DNA from: Aeoliella mucimassa
GTDB taxonomy: Bacteria > Planctomycetota > Planctomycetia > Pirellulales > Lacipirellulaceae
DNA: 64,000 bases
Direction of reading: 5' to 3'
Assembly (NCBI RefSeq): GCF_007748035.1
Contig: NZ_CP036278.1
Location: 2,604,001 to 2,668,000 of the forward strand
Shown one piece after another: positions 7,957 through 17,476 of the stretch (positions are counted from its first letter, which is position 1; every line of letters starts with the position of its first letter). The notes beneath the pieces are model-generated. The model was not told where the DNA came from. It made no database searches and worked only from the letters and a program-made list of their open reading frames with translations. The position numbers and the translations under genes were made by a program.

Positions 7957-9351
7957 GTGACAGACATGATGCTTGAATACAATCTCGACGGAACGCTCAT
8001 CGGACCTGGCGGACTCGAAGCTGCCGATTTGGAAAAGCTGGCCGTGCCGCTGACCTCGGTGCGAGAAGAAGTACTGGCCGATGCCGATCTGTGGGCCGGC
8101 GGTGGCAACGTGCCCGAGGCTAAGCAGCCGCTCGACGCAGGTTTTCACTTGCTGCCGAATCGCTTGCTCGACGAGTTGGCCGAGAAAGGCGACGAGAGCG
8201 AGCTGGCCCAGATCAAGGCGACCGCCGATCGCCTGAGCGACCTGGTGGATCGGGTCGTGGTGCTCGGCATCGGTGGCTCGTACATGGGCGCTCGGGCGCT
8301 GCTCGAAGCGTGCTGCCATCCGTTCTACAACCAAGTGGCTCCGACGCTTCGCAACGGCCGCCCCGAGGTATACTTCGAAGGCAATAATGTCGACAACGAT
8401 GCGGCTCAAGGTTTGCTCGATTTGCTCGGTTCCACCAGCGGCAACTGGGGCATCGTGGTGATCTCGAAGAGCGGTGGCACGCTGGAAACCGCCGCTGCGT
8501 TCCGCATCTTCCTGCGTGAGCTCAAAGAGTCGCTCACCGATACCGACGATCTCGGCAAGTTCATCGTTCCGGTGACTGGCACCAGCGGCAAGCTGTTTGA
8601 TCTCTCGACGGAGCTGGGATGCCCCGAGAAGTTCCCCGTGCCCGATGGCGTGGGTGGACGCTTCAGCGTGCTCTCGGCGGTTGGTTTGCTGCCGGCGGCC
8701 ATCATGGGACTCGACATCGAGGCCTTGCTCACTGGTGCGGCCGACATGAATGAGCACTTCGCCAGCACTCCGTTCGACAAGAACGTAGTGCTTCGCTACG
8801 TGGCCGCTGGGCACGCGATGGAAGAGAAGCACGGCGCCGACATCCGCATCCTATCGACGTGGGGCAAGCGGCTCGAAGCTGTGGGCCTGTGGTACGACCA
8901 GTTGCTCGCCGAGAGCCTCGGCAAGCAAGAGCGTGGAGCAATGCCGCTGACGATTGTGAACACTCGCGACCTGCATTCGCGTGGCCAGCAGCATCAAGAA
9001 GGCAAACGCGACAAGTACATCACGAACGTAATTGTGAAGGAAGGTACCCGCGAGCCTTTGGCCATCGGCGAGAGCGACAACAACCAGGACCAACTCAACG
9101 AGCTGGCCAAGAAGACGCTACCCGACATCCTGTCGGCGGCCATCGCTGGTACGAATCAAGCCTATCGCGAAGACAATCGCCCCACGGCCGACTTGGTGCT
9201 TCCCAAGTTGGACGAGTACACCCTGGGTGGGCTATTGCAAATGCTGATGCTGGCCACCGTGGTCGAAGGCCGACTGATCGGCATCAACCCCTACGGCCAA
9301 CCTGGCGTCGAGGCGTACAAGAAGAACATGAACGCGATCCTGCGGAAGTAA
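7957..9351 (+). CDS. pgi: Glucose-6-phosphate isomerase
   Basis: A 464-residue enzyme interconverting glucose-6-phosphate and fructose-6-phosphate in the cytoplasm (glycolysis and gluconeogenesis). The SIS fold is clear: a phosphate-binding loop after VVLGIGGSYMGARALLEA, the second loop VVISKSGGTLETAAAF, the PGI signature VGGRFSVLSAVGLLPAA, and the terminal GQPGVEAYKKNM helix that carries the conserved lysine. The GTG at 7957 gives MTDMMLEYN; an ATG at 7966 is equally likely and no strong ribosome-binding site decides. Length is typical of the shorter bacterial form. A strong palindrome follows the stop at 9389-9420. Confidence 0.95.
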   Translation: MTDMMLEYNLDGTLIGPGGLEAADLEKLAVPLTSVREEVLADADLWAGGGNVPEAKQPLDAGFHLLPNRLLDELAEKGDESELAQIKATADRLSDLVDRVVVLGIGGSYMGARALLEACCHPFYNQVAPTLRNGRPEVYFEGNNVDNDAAQGLLDLLGSTSGNWGIVVISKSGGTLETAAAFRIFLRELKESLTDTDDLGKFIVPVTGTSGKLFDLSTELGCPEKFPVPDGVGGRFSVLSAVGLLPAAIMGLDIEALLTGAADMNEHFASTPFDKNVVLRYVAAGHAMEEKHGADIRILSTWGKRLEAVGLWYDQLLAESLGKQERGAMPLTIVNTRDLHSRGQQHQEGKRDKYITNVIVKEGTREPLAIGESDNNQDQLNELAKKTLPDILSAAIAGTNQAYREDNRPTADLVLPKLDEYTLGGLLQMLMLATVVEGRLIGINPYGQPGVEAYKKNMNAILRK

Positions 9352-9388
9352 TCGCAGGCGTCGCAGTTTGAGAATAGTGAAACGAGTT

Positions 9389-9420
9389 CGCCCTCGCTCA
9401 CACCGGTGTGAGCGAGGGCG
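9389..9420. terminator. Perfect 32-bp palindrome between pgi and cysE
   Basis: Arms of 16 bp (CGCCCTCGCTCACACC at 9389-9404 and its exact complement at 9405-9420) meet with no spacer. It sits between two convergent genes, so it can serve transcripts from both sides. There is no T-run on either side, so a hairpin that blocks readthrough or protects 3' ends is as likely as an intrinsic terminator. Confidence 0.6.
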
Positions 9421-9458
9421 ATAGGTGTTAGGTGTTCGCGTAACGATGCGCTGCGAAG

Positions 9459-10394
9459 CTACTTCGCAGCACCGGCAGCGTCGCGGATGCGGAGCTGCGG
9501 TTTTTCGAGCACAACGGTGCTGTGCGGATCGACCGACTTGGTGATCCAGACGCTGGAGCCAATCACCGAATCGTGTCCGATGACGGTCTCGCCGCCGAGG
9601 ATGGTCGCATTCGCGTAAATCACTACGCGGTCCTCGATGGTGGGATGCCGCTTAAGGCCACGCACCAGGTTGCCTTCGCCATCGGTGGCGAAGCTCAACG
9701 CACCGAGCGTTACACCTTGATAGATCTTCACGTGCTCGCCGATGTGGCAGGTCTCGCCGATCACGACACCGGTGCCGTGGTCGATGAAAAAGTAGTTGCC
9801 AATGGTAGCACCAGGATGGATGTCGATGCCGGTGCGGCCGTGAGCCCATTCGCTCATCATCCGCGGGATGAAAGGAATATCGAGCTCGTACAGCAAGTGA
9901 GCAAGGCGATAGACCGTGATGGCTTCGAGACCCGGGTAGCAGAAAATCACCTCGTCGGGCGACTTGCATGCTGGGTCGCCATCGTAGGCGGCACGCACAT
10001 CGGTAGCCAGCGTCGATCGCAACTCAGGCAGCCGGTCAAGAAACAACATCGTCTTGGCCTGGCCCAAGGCTTCGAAGTCTTCGATCGTATTGCAGTCGCT
10101 GGTCGCGCCGGCTTCGTGGCGTAGGGCGCGGCCGATCTGCCGGGTAAGGCGGTCGTGTAGGCGGCCGATCAGGTCGCCGACGTAGAACTCGACATTGCTA
10201 CGATGGAGTCCTTCGCGACGGCGATATCCTGGAAACAGGATTTCGTCCAAGTCGTCCAGCACGGCGACCACTTCGTCGTAGCTCGGCAGCGGGCAGTGAC
10301 CTAGGTGGTTGATGCTGCCGAGGCTGTCGTACGTGCCGACGATGCGTTTGGTTAGATTGGGTAGTTGGTCTTTCAGGCGGAAATCGGTCGCCAT
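9459..10394 (-). CDS. cysE: Serine O-acetyltransferase
   Basis: A 311-residue enzyme that makes O-acetylserine from serine and acetyl-CoA, the first step of cysteine synthesis. The C-terminal half is the left-handed beta helix with hexapeptide repeats: [17 protein letters not shown] supplies the catalytic His-Asp region, followed by [22 protein letters not shown]. The N-terminal helical domain is somewhat long, as in the EpsC/SAT type. The ATG at 10394 is preceded by AAGGA at good spacing, whereas an ATG at 10403 would overlap that site. No cysK neighbour is visible. The gene converges on pgi. Confidence 0.93.
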   Translation of the reverse strand: MATDFRLKDQLPNLTKRIVGTYDSLGSINHLGHCPLPSYDEVVAVLDDLDEILFPGYRRREGLHRSNVEFYVGDLIGRLHDRLTRQIGRALRHEAGATSDCNTIEDFEALGQAKTMLFLDRLPELRSTLATDVRAAYDGDPACKSPDEVIFCYPGLEAITVYRLAHLLYELDIPFIPRMMSEWAHGRTGIDIHPGATIGNYFFIDHGTGVVIGETCHIGEHVKIYQGVTLGALSFATDGEGNLVRGLKRHPTIEDRVVIYANATILGGETVIGHDSVIGSSVWITKSVDPHSTVVLEKPQLRIRDAAGAAK

Positions 10395-10807
10395 GGTTGG
10401 CATTCCTTCTCGGGGCGGGGGCTTACCAGGTAAGCAGTGAGCGGGCTTCAGAAACTAGCGGTAACCAGCAAGGGTGGCCGCATAGGCACAGCGGTTCCGG
10501 CTTCTAGGCCGGGCACGTACAGATGCACCCGGTCGGGTTGAGAAAGTATGCAAATATTGGAATAGGTAAGCCCATGCTGAACATTTTAAGCGTCGTGGGT
10601 CCGGAAAGGCAAATGTCCTCCACCAAACTCGGCTACTCAGAGCCCCATAGTTTAGCGTTTTACGGCGATCGCCTGCTCGTATCGTAGTCGCCAGATGGAA
10701 ATCGACCGCTGCCTTGCAGGGCTGCTAGCGATGGATTCAACTGGTGGATTGGAGTGTTTCCTTTTGTTTCGCAACCTGTTAACGCGGTGGTTTTAGCCAT
10801 TTCTGCC
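10395..10807. other. Gene-free stretch between cysE and hisC
   Basis: About 410 bp separating two divergent genes, so it should hold both promoters. No convincing -35/-10 pair, riboswitch or coding frame was recognised. A small GC-rich inverted repeat (CCGGCTTCTAGGCCGG) lies near 10497. Confidence 0.5.
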
Positions 10808-11851
10808 ATGATTCGACCCGCCATTCAAAGCATGACCGGCTACCAGCCCGGCGAGCAGCCTCGCCGTGGCAAGGTCATTAAATTGAATACTAATGAGAAT
10901 CCCTATCCGCCGTCGCCCCGGGTGGTGGAAGCCATTCGCCAGGCTGCCGAGGCGGGGCTGCAGAAGTATCCCGACCCCATGGCGGGAGCCTTCCGGCTGC
11001 GGGCCGCGGAAGTGCTAGCTGACGACTTGCCGCAGATCACGCCTGAGTGGATTCTGTGCGGCAACGGCAGCGACGACATTCTCACCATCCTCACCCGCAC
11101 CTTTGTCGGCGAGGGAGACCTGCTGCGGTATCCCAAACCGAGCTACGTGCTGTACAAGACGCTGGCCGACATCCAAGGCGCCCAGGTCGACGTGGTCGAT
11201 TTTCAGGCCGACTGGCAATTGGGCGAGCGCTTCACCGCCGCGACCGACCGATTGCGCCTGGCATTTGTCGCCAACCCCAACAGCCCGAGCGGCACCGTGC
11301 TATCAGTCGCTGAAGTGGCCAAGCTAGCAGACTCGCTCCCCTGCCCTCTGGTGGTGGACGAGGCGTACGTGGATTTCGCCGAAGCCAATTGCCTTTCGCT
11401 GGTCGGCGAGAATCCCAGCGTGATCGTCACAAGGACGCTCAGTAAGTCGTACGCGCTGGCTGGTTTGCGCTTCGGATACTGTGTCGCCCAACCTCAGGTG
11501 ATTGAACAGCTTGTTAAGGTAAAAGACTCCTATAATTGCGACGCCCTCTCGATCGCTGCGGCCACGGCTGCTATAGACGATCAGGCTTGGTTGAAGCAAA
11601 ACTGCGAGAAGGTACTCGCCACTCGTGCACGCATGGCAGATGCCTTCAAAGATAAAGGGTTTGTGATAACCGACTCGCAGGCGAACTTTGTGTGGTGCAC
11701 GCATGAGAGTCGCGATCTGAAGCAACTGTATGAGGATCTCAAGTCGGCTGGCATCCTTGTAAGGTATATGTCGTACGACGGTTGGCCTGAGGGAATTCGC
11801 GTCTCTGTTGGTACCGACGATCAGGTGGATGCCTGCCTCGCGATGCTGTAA
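10808..11851 (+). CDS. hisC: Histidinol-phosphate aminotransferase
   Basis: A 347-residue, PLP-dependent class I/II aminotransferase; in histidine synthesis HisC converts imidazole-acetol phosphate to histidinol phosphate. The N-terminus IKLNTNENPYPPSPRV is the HisC hallmark. WILCGNGSDDILT, VANPNSPSGT and VVDEAYVDF line the cofactor pocket, and Lys213 in TRTLSKSYALAGLRFGY is the Schiff-base lysine. The start at 10808 (MIRPAIQSM) fits the family; the frame runs 18 codons further upstream without support. No other his gene is next to it. Some HisC-like enzymes act on other amino acids, so the substrate rests on homology. Confidence 0.92.
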   Translation: MIRPAIQSMTGYQPGEQPRRGKVIKLNTNENPYPPSPRVVEAIRQAAEAGLQKYPDPMAGAFRLRAAEVLADDLPQITPEWILCGNGSDDILTILTRTFVGEGDLLRYPKPSYVLYKTLADIQGAQVDVVDFQADWQLGERFTAATDRLRLAFVANPNSPSGTVLSVAEVAKLADSLPCPLVVDEAYVDFAEANCLSLVGENPSVIVTRTLSKSYALAGLRFGYCVAQPQVIEQLVKVKDSYNCDALSIAAATAAIDDQAWLKQNCEKVLATRARMADAFKDKGFVITDSQANFVWCTHESRDLKQLYEDLKSAGILVRYMSYDGWPEGIRVSVGTDDQVDACLAML

Positions 11852-12062
11852 AAATGCTAGCGTTCGGGCGTCCGAAGGGGTGAATTGGGAAAACTCTTCG
11901 GTTTCTGACGATGTTGCTGGCCGGCGGGTGCCCGTTTGGTCGATCCCCTTTACCAGGATCGGTGCGACTTTGGTGCGCGGACGGCGTGCACCACAGCACC
12001 TCTACCTGATCTCGTCAGGGAGTAAGTACGGGCTCAGGTTCATTGTGGGGGAACATTGAATC

Positions 12063-13313
12063 ATGCGTTGTCGCAGTTATACAGTACGGTTCGCGGTTGC
12101 TTGCATCTTACACACGGTGCTGGTTCAAACCGCTCAGGCTCAAACCACGCAACTTGGCACGATGGAAGGTGCGGGTTCGGATATTGTTTATTCCGAGCCG
12201 GTGACTCCTAAAGGGAGTGGCTCTTCGGCCTATCCCAATGGAGACTTCTACCGGCAGCTCGGTGCTGCCAGCGGTCAAGGCGGCTCTTGCGGCACCAGTG
12301 GGTGTGGCGAGTGGGGATGCGGGGGCTCGCCCTATCGCACCGGCCCAGGATGTGGAGACGACTGGAAGGTCGGCCCACGCTGGCGCATTCAGGCTGACGG
12401 GATCTTCCTGTTCCGAGACGAAGTCGATTTGGACCCGCTGGCTACGCAGCTCGGTACCACTCTCGACGCTCTGGATCAGTATGAGAACTTCGACCATTCG
12501 GCAGGTGCTCGTTTGGTGGGTACGGCTTACTATCCCCAGTGCAAGAACTATGAGCTGGTATTGGGCTACATTGGCGTCGACGACTACAACGCCAGCCTTA
12601 TCATGCCGGTAACCAATGTGCCTGCTGTGGTTGGTCCACCAGCCAGTGTGGCTCTCGATGAGCGTCGCTCGCTGAACTACAGTTCGAGCTTGCATGCTCT
12701 GGAACTGAACTTCCAAGCATTGAATACCAGCTACTGGAAGCCTTACGCTGGTGTGCGTTACTTCTCGCTCGACGAAGTGGTTCGCGACGAAACGCATCAG
12801 TATCCTTCGGTGCCGCTGGCGATTGGCGATGCTTCGATCACGAGTGATGCACTCAATTTGCATAAGGTCGAAAACAACCTGATTGGTTTCCAAATGGGTG
12901 TGCGACGGGATCTCTGGAATATCTCGCAAAAGGTTTACTTCCAAGGCTTTGCGAATAGTGGTATTTACTGCAATATGATCAACCGTTCGCATCTGAACCA
13001 AATCACGACCACCACGACCGAAGTGTTGGACGACGATCCTGCGACAACCGACACCGACGAAACCGGTACGATCAACTCCAATACCTACACCACGGGTAAC
13101 CGGGTGAAGACGGAGCGAACCGAGCTGTCGTTTGCTGGTGAAGCCTCGGTCGCCTTGATTTGGAAGATCAACAGTTGCTTTGCCTTGCGGACTGGTTACG
13201 AAGTGATGTACATCACGGATGTGGAACTGGCGAACGATGCCTACTTAGGGCTGAATGATACGCACGACATGCTGTATCACGGTGGTTTTGCTGGTTTCGA
13301 GTACCGTCGCTAA
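12063..13313 (+). CDS. BBP7-like outer-membrane beta-barrel protein
   Basis: A 416-residue protein. A signal peptide (VACILHTVLVQTAQAQ) is followed by a Gly- and Cys-rich linker with GSCGTSGCGEWGCGG, then by alternating aromatic and polar strands ending in a C-terminal aromatic strand (HGGFAGFEYRR). This pattern matches the planctomycetal BBP7 barrel family, which is distantly related to Legionella MOMP-like barrels. Strand segments such as WRIQADGIFLFRDE and YWKPYAGVRYFSLDE support a pore or structural barrel. Function within the family is poorly known. A gggggaac box precedes the ATG. A hairpin at 13333-13371 probably ends its transcript. Confidence 0.85.
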   Translation: MRCRSYTVRFAVACILHTVLVQTAQAQTTQLGTMEGAGSDIVYSEPVTPKGSGSSAYPNGDFYRQLGAASGQGGSCGTSGCGEWGCGGSPYRTGPGCGDDWKVGPRWRIQADGIFLFRDEVDLDPLATQLGTTLDALDQYENFDHSAGARLVGTAYYPQCKNYELVLGYIGVDDYNASLIMPVTNVPAVVGPPASVALDERRSLNYSSSLHALELNFQALNTSYWKPYAGVRYFSLDEVVRDETHQYPSVPLAIGDASITSDALNLHKVENNLIGFQMGVRRDLWNISQKVYFQGFANSGIYCNMINRSHLNQITTTTTEVLDDDPATTDTDETGTINSNTYTTGNRVKTERTELSFAGEASVALIWKINSCFALRTGYEVMYITDVELANDAYLGLNDTHDMLYHGGFAGFEYRR

Positions 13314-13332
13314 GCGACGAACCGATCGGGTG

Positions 13333-13371
13333 GCTGCCACGTGTTAGTTCATGTTGGGATCGCGTGGCAGC
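13333..13371 (+). terminator. Hairpin after the BBP7 gene, overlapping the YqgE gene end
   Basis: GCTGCCACG (13333-13341) pairs with CGTGGCAGC (13363-13371), and TTGTTGTGT follows. The right arm lies inside the last codons of the convergent YqgE/AlgH gene, so the two transcripts overlap here. Confidence 0.5.
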
Positions 13372-13904
13372 TTGTTGTGTGGAACGCCTGGCAGCATGAT
13401 GTCGATCGCCATGCGTTCCAGCACATATTGCCAAAGATCTTCGGTTTGTTCCTGGTCGGCAAAAACGTCGCCAGGTTCTGCCGAAACAATGTGCCAGCCG
13501 CCGGCCTTCATTTCGTCTTCCAGTTGGCCTGCTCCCCAACCGGAGTGGCCGCTGTAGAGTCGCAACCGGGTGTCGGGTGCGAGTACGAGTTTTTCGATCA
13601 CGTCGCGCTGCACCGACATAAACACGCCGGGCAGCACCTCTTTTTCGCCGAGGTCCTCTATCGCGTGCAGTGCGATTAGCGGGCCGGGGACCGGGCCTCC
13701 GACGAACACCGGGGTGTCGTCTTCCAGTTCGCCGCCGTCGATTTGCGCCCAGGCTTCGGATACCGATGTCGTGGAAGGGTGATTCAGGATGACTCCCAAC
13801 GCCCCTTCTGGCGAATGCTCAATCATCATCACCACCGACTGGGTGAAGTTTGGATCGCGAAGCTCTCGCGATGCTACAAGCAATTTGCCAGCAATGGATT
13901 CCAT
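13344..13904 (-). CDS. YqgE/AlgH family protein
   Basis: A 186-residue protein of the UPF0301 (YqgE/AlgH) family. Typical segments are GKLLVASRELRDPNF near the N-terminus, VVMMIEHSPEGALGVILNHPS, the FVGGPVPG turn, and LYSGHSGWGAGQLEDEM. The last is the most conserved part of the family. It is cytoplasmic with no signal peptide. In Pseudomonas AlgH was linked to alginate regulation, but the biochemical role of the family is unresolved. It lies 32 bp downstream of trpE on the same strand and may share its transcript. The 3' end overlaps the BBP7 terminator hairpin. Confidence 0.92.
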   Translation of the reverse strand: MESIAGKLLVASRELRDPNFTQSVVMMIEHSPEGALGVILNHPSTTSVSEAWAQIDGGELEDDTPVFVGGPVPGPLIALHAIEDLGEKEVLPGVFMSVQRDVIEKLVLAPDTRLRLYSGHSGWGAGQLEDEMKAGGWHIVSAEPGDVFADQEQTEDLWQYVLERMAIDIMLPGVPHNKLPRDPNMN

Positions 13905-13936
13905 GTATCGGCTGAAGTCTTTGACGTGTGGGCTCG

Positions 13937-15484
13937 CTAGGCCTGGTTGGTGCGATGCTCGGTAATCTCAATGGCTTTTAGCAGCCCACGAGCTTTGTTA
14001 AGGGTCTCTTGGTATTCGGTGGCCGGAACGCTGTCGGCCACGATGCCGGCGCCGGCCTGCACGTAGGCGGTGTTTTCGGTTATTACCATCGTACGCAGGG
14101 CAATGCAGGTGTCCATATTGCCGGCGAAATCAATGTACCCGACGGCCCCTGCGTAGGGGCCCCGGCGGTGGGGTTCCAGCTCGTCGATAATCTCCATGGC
14201 CCGCACCTTCGGTGCGCCCGACACGGTGCCGGCTGGCAAGCAGGCGGCCAGTGCATCGAAGGCATCCCGATCGTCGGTCAGTTGGCCATTCACGTTCGAA
14301 GTGATGTGCATCACGTGGCTATATCGCTCGATGACCATCACGTCCGAGATTTCGACCGAGCCGTATTCGGCAACGCGGCCCACGTCGTTGCGTCCCAGGT
14401 CGACCAGCATCACGTGCTCGGCGCATTCCTTGGGATCGGCCAGCAGTTCGTCGGCCAGAGCCTGATCTTCGGCCTCGGTGGCCCCCCGCGGGCGGGTGCC
14501 TGCCAGCGGCCGGACGGTCACGTTGCCATCGACCACTCGCACCATGATTTCCGGCGAACTCCCCACCAGCGTGCAGTTGGCGGTTCGCAGGAAGAACATG
14601 AAGGGACTGGGATTCACCACTCGCAGCGTTCGGTAGACCTCGAACGGGTCGCTCGTGATCGGCACGTTGAGCCGTTGGCTGATCACCACCTGAAAGATGT
14701 CGCCGGCCCGGATGTAGTCGACACACTTCTCCACCGCCTTTTCGAAGCCAGGCTGGGTGAAGTTGGCGGTGTATTGCAGCGAAACACCTCCGGAGGTCGC
14801 AATGTCGACCGGCACCAATCCGGCCGGCGGGGTCGACAGCTTGCTCACCAGACGATCGACCCGCCGGCAAGTTGTCTCGTAGATTTCCTTCAGCGAGTCC
14901 TTGTCATTGGCCCCTTCCACCTTGGCAAGTGCCAGCACCAGCACGGTTTTGGTCACATTGTCGAACACCACCATATGATCGAAAAAGGCAAAAGCCATGT
15001 CCGGCAACTGGCGATCATCCTCCGGGGCGTTTGGCAATCGCTCGACGTAGCGAACCGTGTCGTAACCAGCGTAACCGACAGCCCCACCAACGAATGGCGG
15101 CAGCCCTGGCACCTTTGCCACTTTCACCTCGGCAACCCGTTGGCGGAGTTCTTCCAGCGGATTATCGCTCTCGAGCGTGGTCCGTTGTGGGGCGACGTCG
15201 GTCTTGTCGTCCGCCAGTTCAGCCGGAGGCCCGAACTTGGTCACTTCCACCTTGTTGCCGTAGGCTTCGAGCAACAGATAGGGCTCGCTGGCCAGAAAAC
15301 TGTAGCGACCCACTTTCTCGCCACCGATAACGCTTTCGAATAAACAGGCCGATTTGCCATCGTCGATCGCCTTGAACCCGCTCACCGGCGTTAACGAGTC
15401 GCTAATCAGTCGCCGGCACACCGGGACATAATCGGCAGAGTCGGTGAGCTTGGCGAAGTCTTCAAAAATAGGAAAGTGTGGCAT
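13937..15484 (-). CDS. trpE: Anthranilate synthase component I
   Basis: A 515-residue enzyme converting chorismate to anthranilate with ammonia from a TrpG partner (tryptophan synthesis). The N-terminal domain has the regulatory-site region near [14 protein letters not shown]. The chorismate-binding half shows [70 protein letters not shown] and [12 protein letters not shown], all standard TrpE motifs. The length and the N-terminal domain favour TrpE over PabB. No trpG lies next to it. The start at 15484 gives [10 protein letters not shown]. Confidence 0.94.
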   Translation of the reverse strand: MPHFPIFEDFAKLTDSADYVPVCRRLISDSLTPVSGFKAIDDGKSACLFESVIGGEKVGRYSFLASEPYLLLEAYGNKVEVTKFGPPAELADDKTDVAPQRTTLESDNPLEELRQRVAEVKVAKVPGLPPFVGGAVGYAGYDTVRYVERLPNAPEDDRQLPDMAFAFFDHMVVFDNVTKTVLVLALAKVEGANDKDSLKEIYETTCRRVDRLVSKLSTPPAGLVPVDIATSGGVSLQYTANFTQPGFEKAVEKCVDYIRAGDIFQVVISQRLNVPITSDPFEVYRTLRVVNPSPFMFFLRTANCTLVGSSPEIMVRVVDGNVTVRPLAGTRPRGATEAEDQALADELLADPKECAEHVMLVDLGRNDVGRVAEYGSVEISDVMVIERYSHVMHITSNVNGQLTDDRDAFDALAACLPAGTVSGAPKVRAMEIIDELEPHRRGPYAGAVGYIDFAGNMDTCIALRTMVITENTAYVQAGAGIVADSVPATEYQETLNKARGLLKAIEITEHRTNQA

Positions 15485-15769
15485 GGAACGTATACTCGGG
15501 GCGGCCGCTAGCGATCGTCGACGGGTGGAATCAGGGGAGTTGAATTGGCTATTTCAGAGGGGGCAAGCCCCCTGGTAGAACCACAGCGTAGACCAGTCGC
15601 GGAGCCCTCGCAAGCTCACCGTGGCAGTACGTATCTTCTTGTCTGGTAATGGTTTGATGCAATGCATGCTGGCGTTCACTCGCCTTGACACTATAGGGCC
15701 CTCCGATAGAATCCCTAACGAGGGGTTTGGTTTGTTTTTCGTCTTGGTTCCCAGTGAGTGATTGCCACC

Positions 15770-16309
15770 ATGAAGTGTCAGAAATGCGATAAAAAGGCGA
15801 CATTTCACATAACCGACTTGGTGGACGGTGAACCGAGCGAAGTGCATCTGTGCGAAGACTGCGCCCAGGCGTTCCTGGCTCCTCCGGCCGACGACGATGC
15901 GTCGGATGTGATGCCGGCCATGGCGGGGTTGCTGGCTCAGCAGTTGGCCGTGGGGGAAACCGCCGAAGAACTAGCCCGGCTCGACAAGCAAGCTTGTCCA
16001 GTGTGTGGCATAACCTTCCGCGAGTTCCGCAAGCAGGGGCGGCTCGGATGTCCCCACGACTACGTCTGTTTTGCTGACGAGCTGGAGCCTTTGCTGCTGA
16101 ACATTCACGACGAGATTCATCACGTGGGCAAAGTGCCCAAGGGATATGGTGCCAATGCGGAGCAGCAAACTCAGCTGATCCGGCTCCGTCGGGAGATGAA
16201 GGAAGCCGTAGCTCGCGAAGACTACGAGGAAGCCTCGAAACTGCGCGACGAGATTCGCGCCATCGAAGCGACCCGCGATGCACCTGACCCCAGCGGCGAA
16301 AACGCTTAA
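15770..16309 (+). CDS. mcsA: McsA-like zinc-finger/UVR protein
   Basis: A 179-residue activator-type partner of protein arginine kinase. The N-terminus carries a four-cysteine zinc finger (Cys3, Cys6, Cys28, Cys31, in MKCQKCDKKATFH and CEDC). A second cysteine group lies at QACPVCGITF and GRLGCPHDYVC. The C-terminus is a UVR coiled-coil motif (MKEAVAREDYEEASKLRDEI) like those of UvrB/UvrC and ClpC. The start at 15770 fits relatives better than an upstream GTG. Only about 50 bp separate it from mcsB, the usual order. In Firmicutes McsA-McsB marks damaged proteins with phospho-arginine for ClpCP; the same role is inferred here. Confidence 0.9.
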   Translation: MKCQKCDKKATFHITDLVDGEPSEVHLCEDCAQAFLAPPADDDASDVMPAMAGLLAQQLAVGETAEELARLDKQACPVCGITFREFRKQGRLGCPHDYVCFADELEPLLLNIHDEIHHVGKVPKGYGANAEQQTQLIRLRREMKEAVAREDYEEASKLRDEIRAIEATRDAPDPSGENA

Positions 16310-16361
16310 ACTTTATTGGATGTAAGTTTCGATCGACTAGCCCACTGGGAATCTTTTGGCG

Positions 16362-17453
16362 ATGCCACTCAATTTCGAAGAACTGGCGCAAGCAAGCGGT
16401 GAGTGGCTCAAAGGCTCCGGGCCTGAGTCCGACATCGTGATCTCTAGCCGTATCCGCTTGGCTCGCAACCTGGCCGAGTTCCCTTTCATCGCGCGGGCGA
16501 CACCGGCCGACCGCATCGAGATCGAAAAGATTCTGCACGCCCGGATTGCTGCTTCGAACGATTCGAAGAAGTTTCCCGGCGAGTTGTTGTACGTGGATGT
16601 CAGCGAACTGCCGGAAGTCGACCGGGCGTTCCTCGTCGAACGGCAACTCATTAGCCGCGAGCTGTCGGAGAGCGACGGCGCCCGCGCCGTGGCGATCGAC
16701 AAGCGTGAACAATACAGTGTGATGATCAACGAAGAAGATCATCTTCGCATCCAGGTGATGCACAGCGGACTCGACCTGGAGACCGCATGGGCCCAGATCG
16801 ACATGCTCGACGACTTGATCGAAGAGCAGGTGACCTACGCGTACAACGAAAAGCTCGGTTACCTGACCGCTTGCCCAACCAATGTGGGTACCGGCATTCG
16901 CGTCAGCGTGATGTTGCACCTGCCAGCGCTGGTCATCACGCGTCAGATCGATAAGGTGTTTCGTAGTTTGCAAAAGATTAATCTCGCCGTGCGTGGTTTG
17001 TATGGCGAAGGCTCCCAGGCGATGGGCGACTTCTATCAGATTTCGAATCAGGTTACGTTGGGACTTAGCGAGCAGGAACTCGTCAAGAAAGTATCCGACG
17101 TCGTACCGGTGCTGATCGATTACGAACGCCAGGCGCGTGAGTTCCTGGTACGCGAAAGCCAGGAGACGCTGCACGATCGCGTGAGCCGGGCATATGGTAT
17201 CTTGCGAAACGCCCAGACCATCAGCAGCGAAGAAACCTTGCACTTGCTCTCCAGTGTTCGCATGGGCGTGAACCTCGGCTTGATCGGCGACGTTGCCATT
17301 CCAACGGTCAACAAGTTGTTTGTGCACACGCAACCAGCGCACCTGCAAAAGCTGGCCGGCATGGAACTCGACTCGTCGGATCGCAATATCGAACGAGCCA
17401 GCTACCTGCGCCGCCATTTGGGGGGCGATGGAGCGAATACCACGCACAACTAA
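16362..17453 (+). CDS. mcsB: Protein-arginine kinase
   Basis: A 363-residue phosphagen-kinase-fold enzyme that phosphorylates arginine side chains on proteins. Family motifs are SSRIRLARNLAEFPF (nucleotide and phosphate contacts), the INEEDHLRIQVMHSG loop with the catalytic Glu region, and LTACPTNVGTGIRVSVMLHLPAL with the reactive cysteine typical of guanido kinases. LARNL and the DRAFLVERQLISREL stretch match bacterial McsB rather than animal creatine kinases. The ATG at 16362 is preferred over a TTG six bases upstream. It sits directly behind mcsA and converges on ppk2. Confidence 0.94.
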   Translation: MPLNFEELAQASGEWLKGSGPESDIVISSRIRLARNLAEFPFIARATPADRIEIEKILHARIAASNDSKKFPGELLYVDVSELPEVDRAFLVERQLISRELSESDGARAVAIDKREQYSVMINEEDHLRIQVMHSGLDLETAWAQIDMLDDLIEEQVTYAYNEKLGYLTACPTNVGTGIRVSVMLHLPALVITRQIDKVFRSLQKINLAVRGLYGEGSQAMGDFYQISNQVTLGLSEQELVKKVSDVVPVLIDYERQAREFLVRESQETLHDRVSRAYGILRNAQTISSEETLHLLSSVRMGVNLGLIGDVAIPTVNKLFVHTQPAHLQKLAGMELDSSDRNIERASYLRRHLGGDGANTTHN

Positions 17454-17476
17454 CGCTGGTAGGTCGCTGTTAGCGG

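Noticed and set aside
16356-16361. TTG start for mcsB
   Set aside because: The ATG six bases later fits the family and is the stronger start.
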